The position numbers were made by a program, and so were the translations under genes. A DNA stretch of 64,000 nucleotides from Coprinellus micaceus (Eukaryota > Basidiomycota > Agaricomycetes > Agaricales > Psathyrellaceae): assembly GCA_951394405.1 (NCBI GenBank), contig OX596340.1, positions 3,658,001-3,722,000 on the forward strand, in the 5' to 3' direction. The notes under the pieces were generated by a model. That model was not told the DNA's origin. It worked only from the letters and a program-made list of their open reading frames with translations, and ran no database searches. Shown here piece after piece: positions 45,817 to 57,256 of this stretch. Within the stretch, counting starts at the first letter, position 1, and every line of letters begins with the position of its first letter.

Positions 45817-47460
45817 ACGCCCGATATAAGGAAGACCATCGAAGAAAATGGGATGAAAGACGAAAGCGGTGGGATGAGGGGGAAAATAGGGGTGAAGAAT
45901 GCGGTAGCGAGGCCAGTATATGGGCAATAAACCGAAGGATGGAAGCTCACCTACGAACACCGAAAGGCACGCGATAGACTTGGAGCAGAGGTTCTGCTGG
46001 AATTTAGGGATTTTCGAGAACAGTGACCATGGAAGTGTCGCCATTTGAAGGAGCCGTAACTCGTCGATATCGAGACGTTGTAGGGCAAACGACCTGGAGA
46101 TCGTCGCTAGCATGGTTCCTCGCACTTACTAGCGCCTTTTTGAAGATTTGGAACTGCGGCCAGGGGCGTAGAGCAGGAGGAACGTGAGGACAACGTTCCA
46201 AAGAAAGAGGAAGTAATCGTTGCCGTAGGTCGAGAGCAGGATGGCGATCCGAACGGGTACGTGGGTGTGAGGTCCAATGAGAGGGATAGGCCTCGGGCGG
46301 AGGAGGCGTTCAGAACTGGGGGCACGGCGTCAGTTTCTTTCTCCTCTTGTTTGAGTTGTTGCAAGACGCTGAATCTGAGGTGGGGAAAGAAAAGCAAGGT
46401 GTAGGTGAATACGGAGGCAAGGGATAGGACGAAAGAGGGAGTAAGGGCGTACTGAGTAAAATACGAGGACCTTTCGTAGCCCGTCCTGTCCAGCACGATA
46501 CGGACGCCGAGCCCCTGGAACAGGGCGCATTTGAGGCTGGGGAACATCAGATACTTCGAGACGTTCGATGAGGCGTCAGCTCAAGGATACCCAGGAGGTG
46601 GCGGAAGTGGTGACTGACGGATGTGGTTCCAGGAGAGAGGCAGCGATGAATAGCTGCAGAGGTCGGAGACCCGGGTCTGAGGCGATGGCTCTGTGACAAT
46701 ATCCAGTACGAGGGGCGGCGAAGGGACAGACAGCCCCAGGGTGCGCTTTTAAGATAGTTGCATGGGGCGGGTGTGGTTGGTAGCGATGGATAGACGGCGG
46801 GAGATAGAAACGTAAGTGAGGTTAGTCGGTATGTGAGATAGAAGAGAAAAGATAACGCACTTCTACAGCGACGAAATCCTGTGTTCTCACTGAACCAGAG
46901 TGCCTTTAGCGATGACCACACCGGCACCTCCCCTCTGTCAGTACTACCTCTTCCGCTGACCTCTCGTTTTCGCCGTCCGTCCATCGGTCGAGTCTTCTAC
47001 CCCCCCCCCCCCCCCCGAGTTGAGTTCAAGTAAGACTGAATGGGCTGAAGAAGGGGAGAAAGCGGTGTAGAGCATCTAACGGACTGAATTTAGAGCACGA
47101 TGGTGGGCGTTTGGGAGTAAGGGATATCGTGCCCCTATCCAAGCGTCGATTCGATCGACACGTGGACCAGATAAGATAAGATCTCTGATCTCCTGGCCGC
47201 TGGCGCCAAATTCGTGCTGAACGCATGCCAGCGTATCCAAGCAACATCCAAGACATACTCTCTCACCACAACGACCATCTCCGAGACAGCCTACATCGCT
47301 GCTCGTCGCAGCACGACTTGAGTAGCTCTGGCCTGAGTCGCATCGCCACAATGCGTGATCCACAACGTTGTGCCGATGTCCAACTTCGGCGTTCTTGTGG
47401 GCGCTTCTTTGGACCACTCCTCGTTTAGCGACAGAATTTTCTGCCCTTCACTACCTAATT
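45817..47460 (-). repeat. R1 repeat, copy d, upstream part
   Basis: Continues R1: AACCGAAGGATGGAAGCTCACC (about 45929), minus-strand reading LFSKIPKFQQNLCSKS then LSVFVG before a GTGAGC donor, SSARGLSLSL near 46300, exon-like WFSENTGF near 46880, ACGATGGTGGGCGTTTG (about 47098) and GATAAGATAAGAT (about 47170). A 17-nt C homopolymer lies at 47000-47016. Confidence 0.55.
47000..47016. repeat. Poly-C tract
   Basis: Seventeen consecutive C within R1 copy d; absent from the other copies. Confidence 0.95.
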
Positions 47461-47970
47461 GACCGGTCAAATCTGTATCTGGGTCTCTGGGTCTCTCGGG
47501 GAGAACCCTTTCCTACGTGTTCAGCACGTACAAGGACGCACACCTAGTGTTTCCCTGGCGATCTTCGACTTCGTCGATTCCTCGTTCAGCGTAGAGACGT
47601 CGGTCAAACACCCCGCACTTGTCGCCATCCTCAACTCTCTCCTTCTCATCAGCGCCCAATTGCGCACCCGCCGTTTCCCATGCTCCCAGCTCGTTACCGA
47701 GCACCTCGATCCGTACACCCACCACGCTCATCTACGTCGATCTAACTTATCTAAGGATTCGACGCAGCCTCGTGGCACCCAGTCAAGCCTCGCCCCATCT
47801 AGAGCCAGTTCGTCGTAGGGGCACGTTCCTCTTCCTGTCTCGAGGCGTACATACGTACAACTCACCCTCGTCCTCCTCCCCTTCCTGCGGTCCGACCACC
47901 AAAATCTGTACGTTCTAAATGTTGCGGTTCGGCTGGTTAGCTGTTTTCGGCTGAACTTACCCCTCTACAG
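47461..47970. other. Gap region upstream of the possible small gene at 47981
   Basis: No confident gene. A forward frame without ATG opens at about 47819 and runs into the small frame at 47981, so the latter may be the end of a longer gene. Confidence 0.3.
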
Positions 47971-47980
47971 GTTCAACGTC

Positions 47981-48358
47981 ATGACGTACCTCCCAAGCGA
48001 CATCATGTATATTGTTGATTCGGTGCCTACACAACGCTTTCGTCCGGTGCGTCACTTCATTCCTCCTTGATTAACCCCTCTCTCTTCCCTTCATCCCCCA
48101 CTCTGCGTCTCTCTTTCTCCATCTCATTCATCCTCCGTTCCTTTAGTCCTTGTTTCCCGTCCCGTCCCCTCACCCTTTTCGCTGGCGGTCAGTGCTGACC
48201 CAACCATCCAGGTTCCCCAAATTGCAAACGAAAGGAAGACGCCCCCGACGGCGGTAGGAAGGCCTACTACCTCGAGCCCCTTGGCACTGGACACCGGCGT
48301 CCTGGTGCATGTGTCGCCGTCGGAATTGGCCTCGACTATCGAGACGCAAGAAACCTAA
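47981..48358 (+). CDS. Possible small two-exon coding segment (about 70 aa)
   Basis: Exon 47981-48046 (MTYLPSDIMYIVDSVPTQRF...) ends at CCG|GTGCGT. The second exon 48212-48358 starts after CCATCCAG, with GTGCTGACC as a plausible branch point, and stays in frame to a stop (GVLVHVSPSELASTIETQET). No domain or paralogue is recognised. It may be the 3' end of a longer gene whose upstream exons I could not place. Confidence 0.25.
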
Positions 48359-48660
48359 GTGTTCTGGTCTTGATCTCCCCGCTCCCTACCGAGTAGCGAA
48401 GAACCGAATCGCGGGGGGCTGAGAGGAACCCGGCGTACCTGTCCTATACGGTGGCCATTTCAAACATCCTCCCTCGCTGGTACCGATAGCTAGAACTCAC
48501 CCTCTCTACATTGAGTAGTGAGCCCTTTAGACGACGCATTGAGCTAAAAACGCGCGGTGAGCGTACACTCTTCTTTCAATCTCAACCAAGTTGTATTCAA
48601 CAGGTTCAGAGTACAACGCCAAGGACTACCGAAGAGGTGTACCCAATTATCAATACCAGG

Positions 48661-50102
48661 TCACAACGTTCCGTATGGGAATTGCTCAGGGCATTCACCT
48701 CCCGGAAACGCGTCGTAGAAGAAACCAAGGTTGATAATGAGGTTGCGCCTCAAAACACCCTTGGGATTGGGGTACAGCCCTCTGACCGTCTTGTTGACGA
48801 AATTGGTGTACAGAAGGCAGATGTTACTGAAGTCTGCGCTGGTGGGATCGGGAGTGAAGGTATTCACCCCGTCGATGTTTCGTCCCGCAGCAATGGGGTA
48901 CGCTGAAAATATGTCGAAGGCGCCCGTACCTCCGGTCGGCGCAGGAGCCCTCCAGAAGTCGCGAGGGTATTTAGAGTCCCTGAAGAAGAGGGTCGCGTTG
49001 GTCGTATGGAGTCCGGCGGTGGCACGGTTGGTGATACGACCGTCGACGAAGAATGTGTATGGGAAGGTCGATTCAGCGAAAGCGGTGAAGAATCGAGGAG
49101 AGGTGAAGTCGAACTGGGGGTTTGTTGCGATGGACTCCTGAATGCGACGGTGGCGAAGCTCTGTGGCGACAGCGAGGTTGTAGAATCTACCACCGAATCT
49201 GTTGCTGTAATCGACGAACTTGATACGGTCTTTTTGAGATCACCCGTGTAAAGATATGACAATAATGAGATGCTGACCTGGTCGAATAAGGTCTGGTTGA
49301 AGCTATGATTATCACCAAAGAAATCATCACCTCGTGTCATGCTCGAATCTCCCTCAAAGACGGAATGAGTATTCAAACCCCCAACGATCGCGGGTGGTGG
49401 CGGATCCTCGCCAGTCTTCTTCGTCTTTCCACCTATACTCAGAAGATCGGTGACCAAATTTCCATCAACCAGGTGGGCAGCATAAGTGGCGAATCGAGCA
49501 GTTCCACTCGCCATGTTGAAACCTTTATCAAGGTGATGTAAGCGTTCTAAATGCTGAACATCCAGTGCCACAGAGAAGCCCACCCTCCTGAACAGCTTCG
49601 ATGATCTGGGAAGGAGTGGCTACTCCATCACGAGGCAGGTACTTTGAAAACAAGGAAGGTTAACACCTGTGCAAAGGGGGCACAGTTTCACCAGACCGCC
49701 TGAGGTGGGGTTGCTGGGCGATATAGATGGCGGTATCGCACGACTCGCGCGACCGAGTACAACTGATGTGCTCCTCGGTTGAAAGGAAATGGCGGGAATG
49801 GGATGCGAACTCACTCCGTGTGATGCAAGCGTGTTTAGGCCTGGGCACGGTCCTCGAATGTCTCCTTTTCTAAGCGGCTTCCAGGGATGGTGGTGATCGT
49901 TGACTAGCTTGGTGCCGTTGAACTTGAGTGGTTCAGGAGGGCTCGGGGGGAGAACTTGGGGTAGACGCGCTACTAACTCGTCAACCTCTCCCTCCGATAA
50001 CCCAGCGAGCGAGCTGTACGATGGAAATGCGAGAATTGAGGAGAAGTGGATGAGCAGTGAGGCGAGCGCGAATAGGGAGAGGAGCGAGGAATTTGGGGTC
50101 AT
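48661..50102 (-). CDS. UPO-6: secreted unspecific peroxygenase (closest to UPO-3)
   Basis: Exons 49815-50102, 49584-49641, 49278-49522 and 48661-49218 join to 382 residues. Signal peptide about 1-25 (SLLSLFALASLLIHFSS); PCP Cys86; EGD 172-174; Arg239/Glu246; late cysteines in NICLLY and GGEC. It shares with UPO-3 the changes LAVATELR, LHTTNATLFF, FWRAPAPTGGTGAF and an ending in EQFPYG, but has the standard 96-codon first exon without the 45-bp duplication. The splice phase is the same as in the other genes. Intron 1 is 173 bp. Confidence 0.92.
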
Positions 50103-50201
50103 GGCCGCAATAGTTGCGGCTGCTCGTTGGTGGGTGCGTTTGTGCGGCTATTCCTTGGGTGAAGGAAGGGTGTACCGAAGTAACGCTGAGCTTCTGAGAA
50201 G

Positions 50202-50256
50202 CTTTTATAGGTGTTTCTCTCTTATGAGGCTGTATGCGAAGCAATGGCGTGAGTAG
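50202..50256 (-). promoter_or_regulatory. UPO-6 core promoter: TATA box and diverged upstream box
   Basis: CTATAAAAGCTTCTCAGAAG on the minus strand gives a TATA box (50202-50210) about 100 bp before the ATG. At 50238-50256, 28 bp further upstream, GAAGCAATGGCGTGAGTAG matches the box of UPO-1/2/4 at most positions, so a weakened version may be retained. Confidence 0.5.
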
Positions 50257-51480
50257 ACAGGACTGACTGGGTCCTACAGAAGCTCAATCTCAATAGGAAT
50301 TGTGGTTATTCATCATGATCCCCGCTGGATATCTCCGACTCTCTCTGAGTCTTCGGTGTTTCCCTAGTTCCCTGGTCCAAGACAAACTCGCGACACCTTC
50401 CATTGTTTGAGAAGTCAAATGTTAATGCCAACCCAAATATGTACAAAGTTCACAGCCAGATTAGAAGCAACGACTTCTCGTGGAATTAGTGCTATCCGAA
50501 AGCTAGTCGACCTATCATACACTCCGCATTTCTAAAAGCCTTGCCGCGCACGTGGTTACGTTCTGCGTAACAATGGGCTTCGACGCCCGGAAGAGTCTGC
50601 CCATTGGGTTCAGAACATGCGGTGACATCGTCTACTCGACGAGTCTTCATCGCCTCTTCCACTGAGCATGTTGCTGAGCAGCATCACATCTAGCAGGGCG
50701 TGCAGACGGTACAAACACGGGAGGTCATACGCAGCAGTGACTGGTACTATTTATATTGGGTTTGGTCCGGCTACCCGGAACGGCCGAACTAAGCACTTGC
50801 ACTTAGCGCCCGTCTATCTAGAGCTGCTGCAATCCGGAAACTCTTGCGTCGAAAGTCTCTTGTGGGAAAAGAAACTAAAGAAACAGCCGGGTGCCGAGGA
50901 GGTGGGGACGTTCGCATAATTTGCCTTGGTACTTCCCAAGAAAGAAGTGGCCACCGTCCCTTGATAGCATAAGTAGGGGGGTTTTACTTAGCTTACAGCC
51001 GTTGGAAATAAGGGGCGTGCAACTGTGCGTACTCACTGCGCACAGTTAGAACACGAGCGATTCTATTGGACAAGTCACGGCAAAGACTCAGCTCGGATAA
51101 ACGGCGCCAGTGTGGACCTCGGAAATTCGTCTTTGAACAGTGCTTCCTTCAAGAAGGGAAATCCACAGCTCCGCCAAAGCCCGCTGATCTGTCTCGAATA
51201 TCCCACAGGATATGTCCGCTCATTTCCCATAGGAATACGCAGGCCGCATTCCATCCGACGGGGAGGGGGTTCTTCAACATCGCGCGTTTGGCTTTTCCAT
51301 CGATCCCGTGCCTTATCCGCAGCTCTTCTCACAGAAACAAACACCTAAGTGTGGTATATATGGCATGCGACTGGGGCACGCGGCTTTAGTTCGCCCGTTG
51401 CGTACCCCGTCGACGGGTGTTGGTTTATTCTCTCAGTATTTCACTGAGCGTATGGGACCAATTAAGGGCCCTAGGTAGTC
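50257..51480. other. UPO-6 5' flank, duplicated with the UPO-3 flank
   Basis: No gene. CAGCCGGGTGCCGAGGAGGT (about 50884) and CTCGGATAAACGGCGCCAG (about 51091) recur in the UPO-3 flank. Confidence 0.5.
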
Positions 51481-51539
51481 CACGAAGCGAAGGAATATGA
51501 TGTCTAGGCAGCAAAGGATTTTATAGGAGGCGGGTAAGA

Positions 51540-52910
51540 CATGGGCGGTGTAGGTAACGCAGAGCGTTCGCCACTGGGTATCAACTTACCGGCAGAGGCC
51601 TTCCTCGTCGGGCAGGCGGTTTACGAGAGTTGCTGCGGCGATGCACTCTCGACAGTCGACGGAGTCGACTTTGGGGCCTGGGTAGAGTTAAAGATTGCCC
51701 ACGAAAGGCTGAACATCGAAACGCCGTACAAAGTCCAGTGCCAAGAGCGAAACCAAGGAACATCATCCACGCGATTAAGCACAATCTGGCACACCGTACC
51801 ACCCTACCCATTAAATACCTCTCATCCCATCCATCCTAGCGTCCATTCCCATCAACTAGTCACTCTTCCCTTGCGAACAAATCACCCACTGCAACCCAAC
51901 GAATCGAACAGATAAACGCGTGAACCCAACGTCAGAATTCCCGTGCCAAAGCATACATCCGTATTCACGCCGGTGTATGAATGAAAGGATAGGGGTATCA
52001 AAACGCAGATTCAAACCGAACCTAGGACAGAGGCAGCGACCAGATGAGGAAACGAAGGATGGAGTTGCGGGTTGAAGAGCCCACATCGACGCGGATAAGT
52101 CGTCGGAGTACCGCGGCCGTGGAGGTGAGATAGAAGAGAAAAGAGAGCGCGCCCTCCAGTGATAAAAGCGCCTGTATTCTCACCGAACCATAGGGCCTTT
52201 GGCGATAACCACAGTCCCTTGCCCGGTGGAGCTTTCCATGCCAACGAATTCGAGTGAGAGCGCATGGAGAGAGGAGGACGAGGTTTATAGCCTCAGTCGG
52301 ACGGCATAGGGCAATATCCTGGGCACGGTGGTGGGCGTTTGAGAGCAAGGGATATCGTGCCCCTTTCCAGGCGCTCGAACATCGGGTCTTATCTTATCTC
52401 TCGGGATCTCCCGACAGGGCTCGCCACGTGTTCCCGATCCGCTACCAGTTCCCGTCGCTCTTGTTCCCATTCCTCCACCATCGAACAGAGGGTTCCGACC
52501 CTCTATCCAGTCTCGTCCCCCTCTATACAGTCTCTGCGCGCTCTATATCCCCGTGCTGTGCTAAGGAGAACGTTGTATGGCCGACAACCACTCGGATCCT
52601 TTGGATACCAGGCCCGGCTCAGATAACTCGCAGGCGATTCCACTGATCTTCAGGGCTCTCTGTGCCGGATGGTTCTGCGTGCCGTATTAAAGGTAGTCGT
52701 ATGCTCGAGTTCCGACCTTGGACACCCTCGTATCGCATCGTTCTCCCTCTCTCGTTCGCCGCTCTCGCCTTTCAGCAACGCCTCGTTCGAGTTGTGGCTT
52801 CCTGTCTTTGGCTATCTCCGACGTGACGATACTTGTTCGACTAGTATTTGAAGCGGTGAATATGAGAGAGGGTGGCGCCGAAGTTCTCTTCGTAACTCTG
52901 CTTTGACGAT
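51540..52910 (-). repeat. R1 repeat, copy e (internally deleted)
   Basis: Starts with the TTAAATACCTCTCATCCCATCC block (about 51811), then jumps to the upstream part: minus-strand GPMVWFGENTGAFITGG near 52180, ACGGTGGTGGGCGTTTG (about 52326), TTATCTTATCTC (52388-52400), GCCACGTGTTCCCGATCCGC, and the block near 52740-52880 that is nearly identical to 63770-63920 of copy f (GTGGCTTCCTGTCTTTGG). Confidence 0.6.
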
Positions 52911-54449
52911 GTACTCACCTCAAATTCCCCTGTACATGTGCGTATCTCGAAACGCCCCACACCTGGACCTTACATCGTTCTCCCAATCTTGCGACTGACA
53001 AAGGCTCAGCGCCCCTTCAGTGGGCTAGCCTGACATTTCTTTGTCCCTGCGCTCCTCGAGAACCAAACGTCGAGTTGAGCACGGGAAACGACCTCCTTCC
53101 GACAGGCCACCTGTTCGACCTTCCGTCCCCTTCGTTCTCAAATACCCCCACTCGATGACCAAGTCATCGAAGGGGACGCACCCGCCGATGGCGACCTTCA
53201 TCCACTTTCCCGAGGACGCAAAGTCCTGGAGGACTGCTAGAGCCTTAACGCAAGCTGCTAACCCAGGTCGCCGATATCGTAGCCATGTCCCGGCATGGTA
53301 ACTCTTCCAAGGTCCATTGGAGGACGTCTCTCGCACTGCCTCCCCCAATGACTACCACTACGGCCTAGCTACCTCTCACGCGTCCACCTCTAGTATCCGC
53401 TCTGAGCATTTGGAAGGCAATCACTTCGGCATCTGTCGTATTCCCTATACTCTGGCCGCACTCCTGTGGATTCAGTTCACTCTCCTGGCCCACCTACAGA
53501 GAAGGCTTGTGTCCTCGAGAAGAGGTATGATTGCCACGATTGTTGTACCTCGCACTACGAGTCTCAGCTCTTGGGTTCAATGTGCTCAACTTCGTTTCGG
53601 GTTCGGTGGGCCCGCGTTCGTAAATTGCCTCTCTTGCGAGAGGCATCGACGGAGATCCATTCGATGCAATGCACCCAACGACTTCATTCAGAGGTATAGA
53701 GGTGCACATCGCGAAGACGACGAGACTCCAGGGGCGTACTGACCCATGCAGGACTTGCATCGACGCCGTGGAGATGGGAATGCGAATATGCAGCGGCTTC
53801 TACGCGCCCCCGACGCACAGGGATAACGCTCTCCTCTGCGTCGCAAGAACCCGCCGGTTTGAGGTCATCTGCTTGCGCGAGGGATCTGCCTACAAAAGGA
53901 TGTATCCGAAGACAACTCTGCCTGTGTGCTAACGCTGTGGATACGGCTGTGCTCATCGCCTTTCTACGAGGTGGTAAATGTGCATACGATTTGCGATATT
54001 CTACCGTGTTGAAACTCTCGGTTTCGAAGGTCTTCTACGCATTCTGAGGACGTCACGGCCGTGCTGGTTCGGTGTGTCCGGGGCTGATGTCTTCCACGCC
54101 AGTCCTTCCTTTGTTCTCCTCTTGACGGGCACCATCTGGTAAAGGGAGCTGAAGGACTAGGTTTCCCTGAGGAGGTTTTCCCATTCAGAAGGAGGGAACC
54201 CAGCTGGGCCGAAGCGTAGGTGAGGTTTCGCTCCTTACATTTCTCGACATCCTTCTCGAACTTCCTAAGCAGCTCCCGCGAGTTCCGACATGACTCTCTC
54301 TGCCCCCAGATCTGACAGTGCTGGACCTTCATTCGACTGAGCTTCTGATGGCATTCACGCGAATGACTTCAGACGACTAAATGGACAAATTTCGACGCAC
54401 ATCGGACTTTCGTCTGGCTGCGTCAGACTCCCGTTTTCACTGAGTCTCA
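52911..54449. other. Intergenic before duplication block B
   Basis: About 1.5 kb. Overlapping short frames on both strands; none with a recognised domain. No repeat recognised. Confidence 0.45.
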
Positions 54450-54721
54450 CTTCCAGAAGCCCCGTTCCTGGTCCATTCAACGCAGAGGGCCACATAGTGA
54501 AGTGAAGCATACCTTAACGTGTTGGGTGGACAGAATCACGCTTCCTGGCAGATGATGGACGAGTGAATGTGCAATGAGTCGCCAATATACAAAGGGGGGT
54601 GACGTGAAATCTAAAGCGAACAAAAAATAAGGATAGCCGCAATGTGGGCTTGCTAGCCGTTTATGAGTGAAGGATCTGATGTCTGTCCTAGCTGACTCTA
54701 TACTCGCACTTCCCCACATCA

Positions 54722-56310
54722 TTAAGCGTTAGGGTGATGCCCCTCGGGGGGCCTAATCCTAGACCCAGACATCGTGGAGGATTCAATGGCAGTGAATACG
54801 AAACCCTCCGTTCGAGTTCCTCTCAGTGCCGACTGCTGGAAGGGTTCTGAGAGGGTGTGTCTCTGAATAAAAGTGGCAATGCTGTTCGGCATCGCCGCCA
54901 TCGCCGATCCGCCATCTTCAGATGATGGTTCAAAAATGTTAGAGAGCGTGAAGCTAGTATCGCTCTGGCTCAGAACTTCTCGTTGGAAACGCCGGTTTGC
55001 GTTAATGGATGCGAATAGCACGTTCGAGTATCTAATAACTGTCAGTGGGCCGGCGATGAACGAGTTAACATCCAGAAACTCACAATCGACAGTTCACATA
55101 GGCCCTGGGGATAGATTCAGCGAGTGAGTTGCTGAAACCCCGAAAGGCAGAGGAGACAACTTACATCCCTACATGGAGCAAGCTACTCGGCATCGCGATG
55201 TATAAGACACCCTGAAGGGCAGCGGGGACCAAGATGACTGCACCATTTTCAATGGTGTGTAGAATGAGGGTTTTGAGCCAGCTCCTAGACTGACGTCGCT
55301 CGGTGTTCTTCCTGAATTGCAGGTACTGCGAGGCGAGTTAGAAGTGGCTGATAAGCGATCGACTTTGAACTCACGATGTAGGCCAAGGTAAAAGTGATCA
55401 CGGTATCAGCGAGAGTTGAACTAATGAACCATAAGAGCAAGGCGAGCTGGTTATGAATGTCATGGGTAAAGCGTCGCAACTCCCTGTGTGTGGAACCCCC
55501 CTACCAAATACGCATCAGTGGTGCGATGAATCGCACGGATCGGGTGCGAATACGTACGAGGCACATCAATGCGATGTTACTACCCATCTCCACGAGTGCC
55601 AGCTAGAGGGGATGATGGAAGTCAGAGGTTACTGATATTGGGGACTTTGAGGGCCAAAATAAACGTGCCCCAGCGATGAGCAGAACCACAATCTTCCCCG
55701 CTAACGACCCTTGTGAAAGCAGGCGGATACGTCTGCGTCAACGTGAGTAATTCTCTTCGGGGGGGTTGCGTCGGATGGGTCACTCACAAAGCAAAGTGTC
55801 CCTGTACGCAGACTGCGACTGAACGGTCACCTCCTGTCAGCCAATGTTAGGGGCGTCGCCTCTGAGCCACATACTGAAGCAATTCAAGGCGAATGCGGCC
55901 ACAGAAACGGGAGGGGTACGGAAACTGAGGTCGCCTCTGGGGATGGCAATGCAAAGTACATAGTAACCACTCAGGGTCACTACCACGGTGCTAGCGAGCT
56001 CGACGAAGGAAATGACCAGCACTGCGGCTCGAATATCAGCGCCACCGCTCGTTGGACGACGGAAAGAGTAAGATAAGAGCGTACCAAGGGTAATCACGTA
56101 TGCATGACATCTCGAAACTCGAGTTGTTTGAAAGAAATAGACTGGAGGAAATGGTTAATGAGAACGACCCATAACTATCGGCTCAAGGTGTACCAGCTTG
56201 GATAAAGGCACAGCCAGATAGAAAGTACGAGAACAGGCACCCTAAGAACTGGGGCCCTCGCCATTGGACACTGCCAGAAGTGCAAAGAGGTCGTCAAGCG
56301 TACCAAGGGT
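54722..56310 (-). pseudogene. DUF6534-type membrane protein, block B copy (probably broken)
   Basis: Same exonic segments as the block A gene (GPQFLGCLFSYFLSGCAFIQ; VLVISFVELASTVVVTLSGYY; TLILHTIENGAVILVPAALQ; last exon with FASINANRRFQRE). The acceptor before the last exon, TTTCAG|TTCG in block A, reads GTTAACTCG here (plus strand about 55062-55070), so the AG is gone. The next AG downstream gives a stop within a few codons in the required phase. The frames themselves are otherwise open, so the loss is probably recent; use of another acceptor cannot be ruled out. Confidence 0.55.
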
Positions 56311-57256
56311 CCGGTACTGACCACATGAGTTAGCCGACTATCTGAGTCGCCAGAGTACAAGACACGCACTGCAATTCAACGTTGAAGCCATCTTGTCTTG
56401 CCATATGGGTCCTTTCCCCTATCAGCAGTCCCTAGGACTCGATACCCGTTAATCGATGGGCGGGGCAGTCAGATCTTGAGGGAGGGCTCAGAGAGGGGAA
56501 TGTTCGCGACTGGTCGCAACGTTTCGCGCATGGCGGGTATATGTGCGGGAAGTTTTCAATTGAGCCCCGAGTTATGGGTAGGTCTCATAATTTCCCTGTC
56601 AGAACGTCGTTCCCTTCAGGTTCCCGTTCGGTTGTCCCAATTCAAAGCGGTAGGGTTTGTGGGAGTGTGGGCAATATGATAAGTCCGCCGCTCAATTCTT
56701 CCTCCTACAATCCTCCCGGGCCACCAATCGCAACTCTATTCTTCAAAGGAAAGTCAAAAACGGAAGGCTTCGCTTCGCGACCAGCCGATATTTCAAGAAC
56801 TTCCAATACAGTCTTCTCGAGGCGTACGCGTCCCCCAACCCTGTTCTAAACTTGGGTTCAGAGTCTAGACTTCGTGACGATGACGATGTTGACTTCTCGT
56901 GCGGGCCGTCGCGAAGGAAACGGGGGGCCAGACCATTGGACTTCAGAATCTGAGCAACCTCGAAATTTTATGCTTTCCCTGCGCTTTCGATACTTAGGTC
57001 ACCAGTCACTGGTCAATGTTATGGAACGTATCTTTGCTCTGAACGCGAATTTCTCAGCGGCGGTGGTTTGAACGCCGACCCCTATCGTCGTAACGACAGT
57101 AGAGGTAGCCGAGATCTCCAAGCGAGCTTGTCGAGCGATGTCAATTCCCCTACCTTTGAAGTGTTCCAGTACCAAGGCGTATCAAGACGTGCAGAGGGAC
57201 ACATGAGCTCGGACCCAGTGTACGTTTGGAACGCTGACGGAACTTAGGCCGTATTA

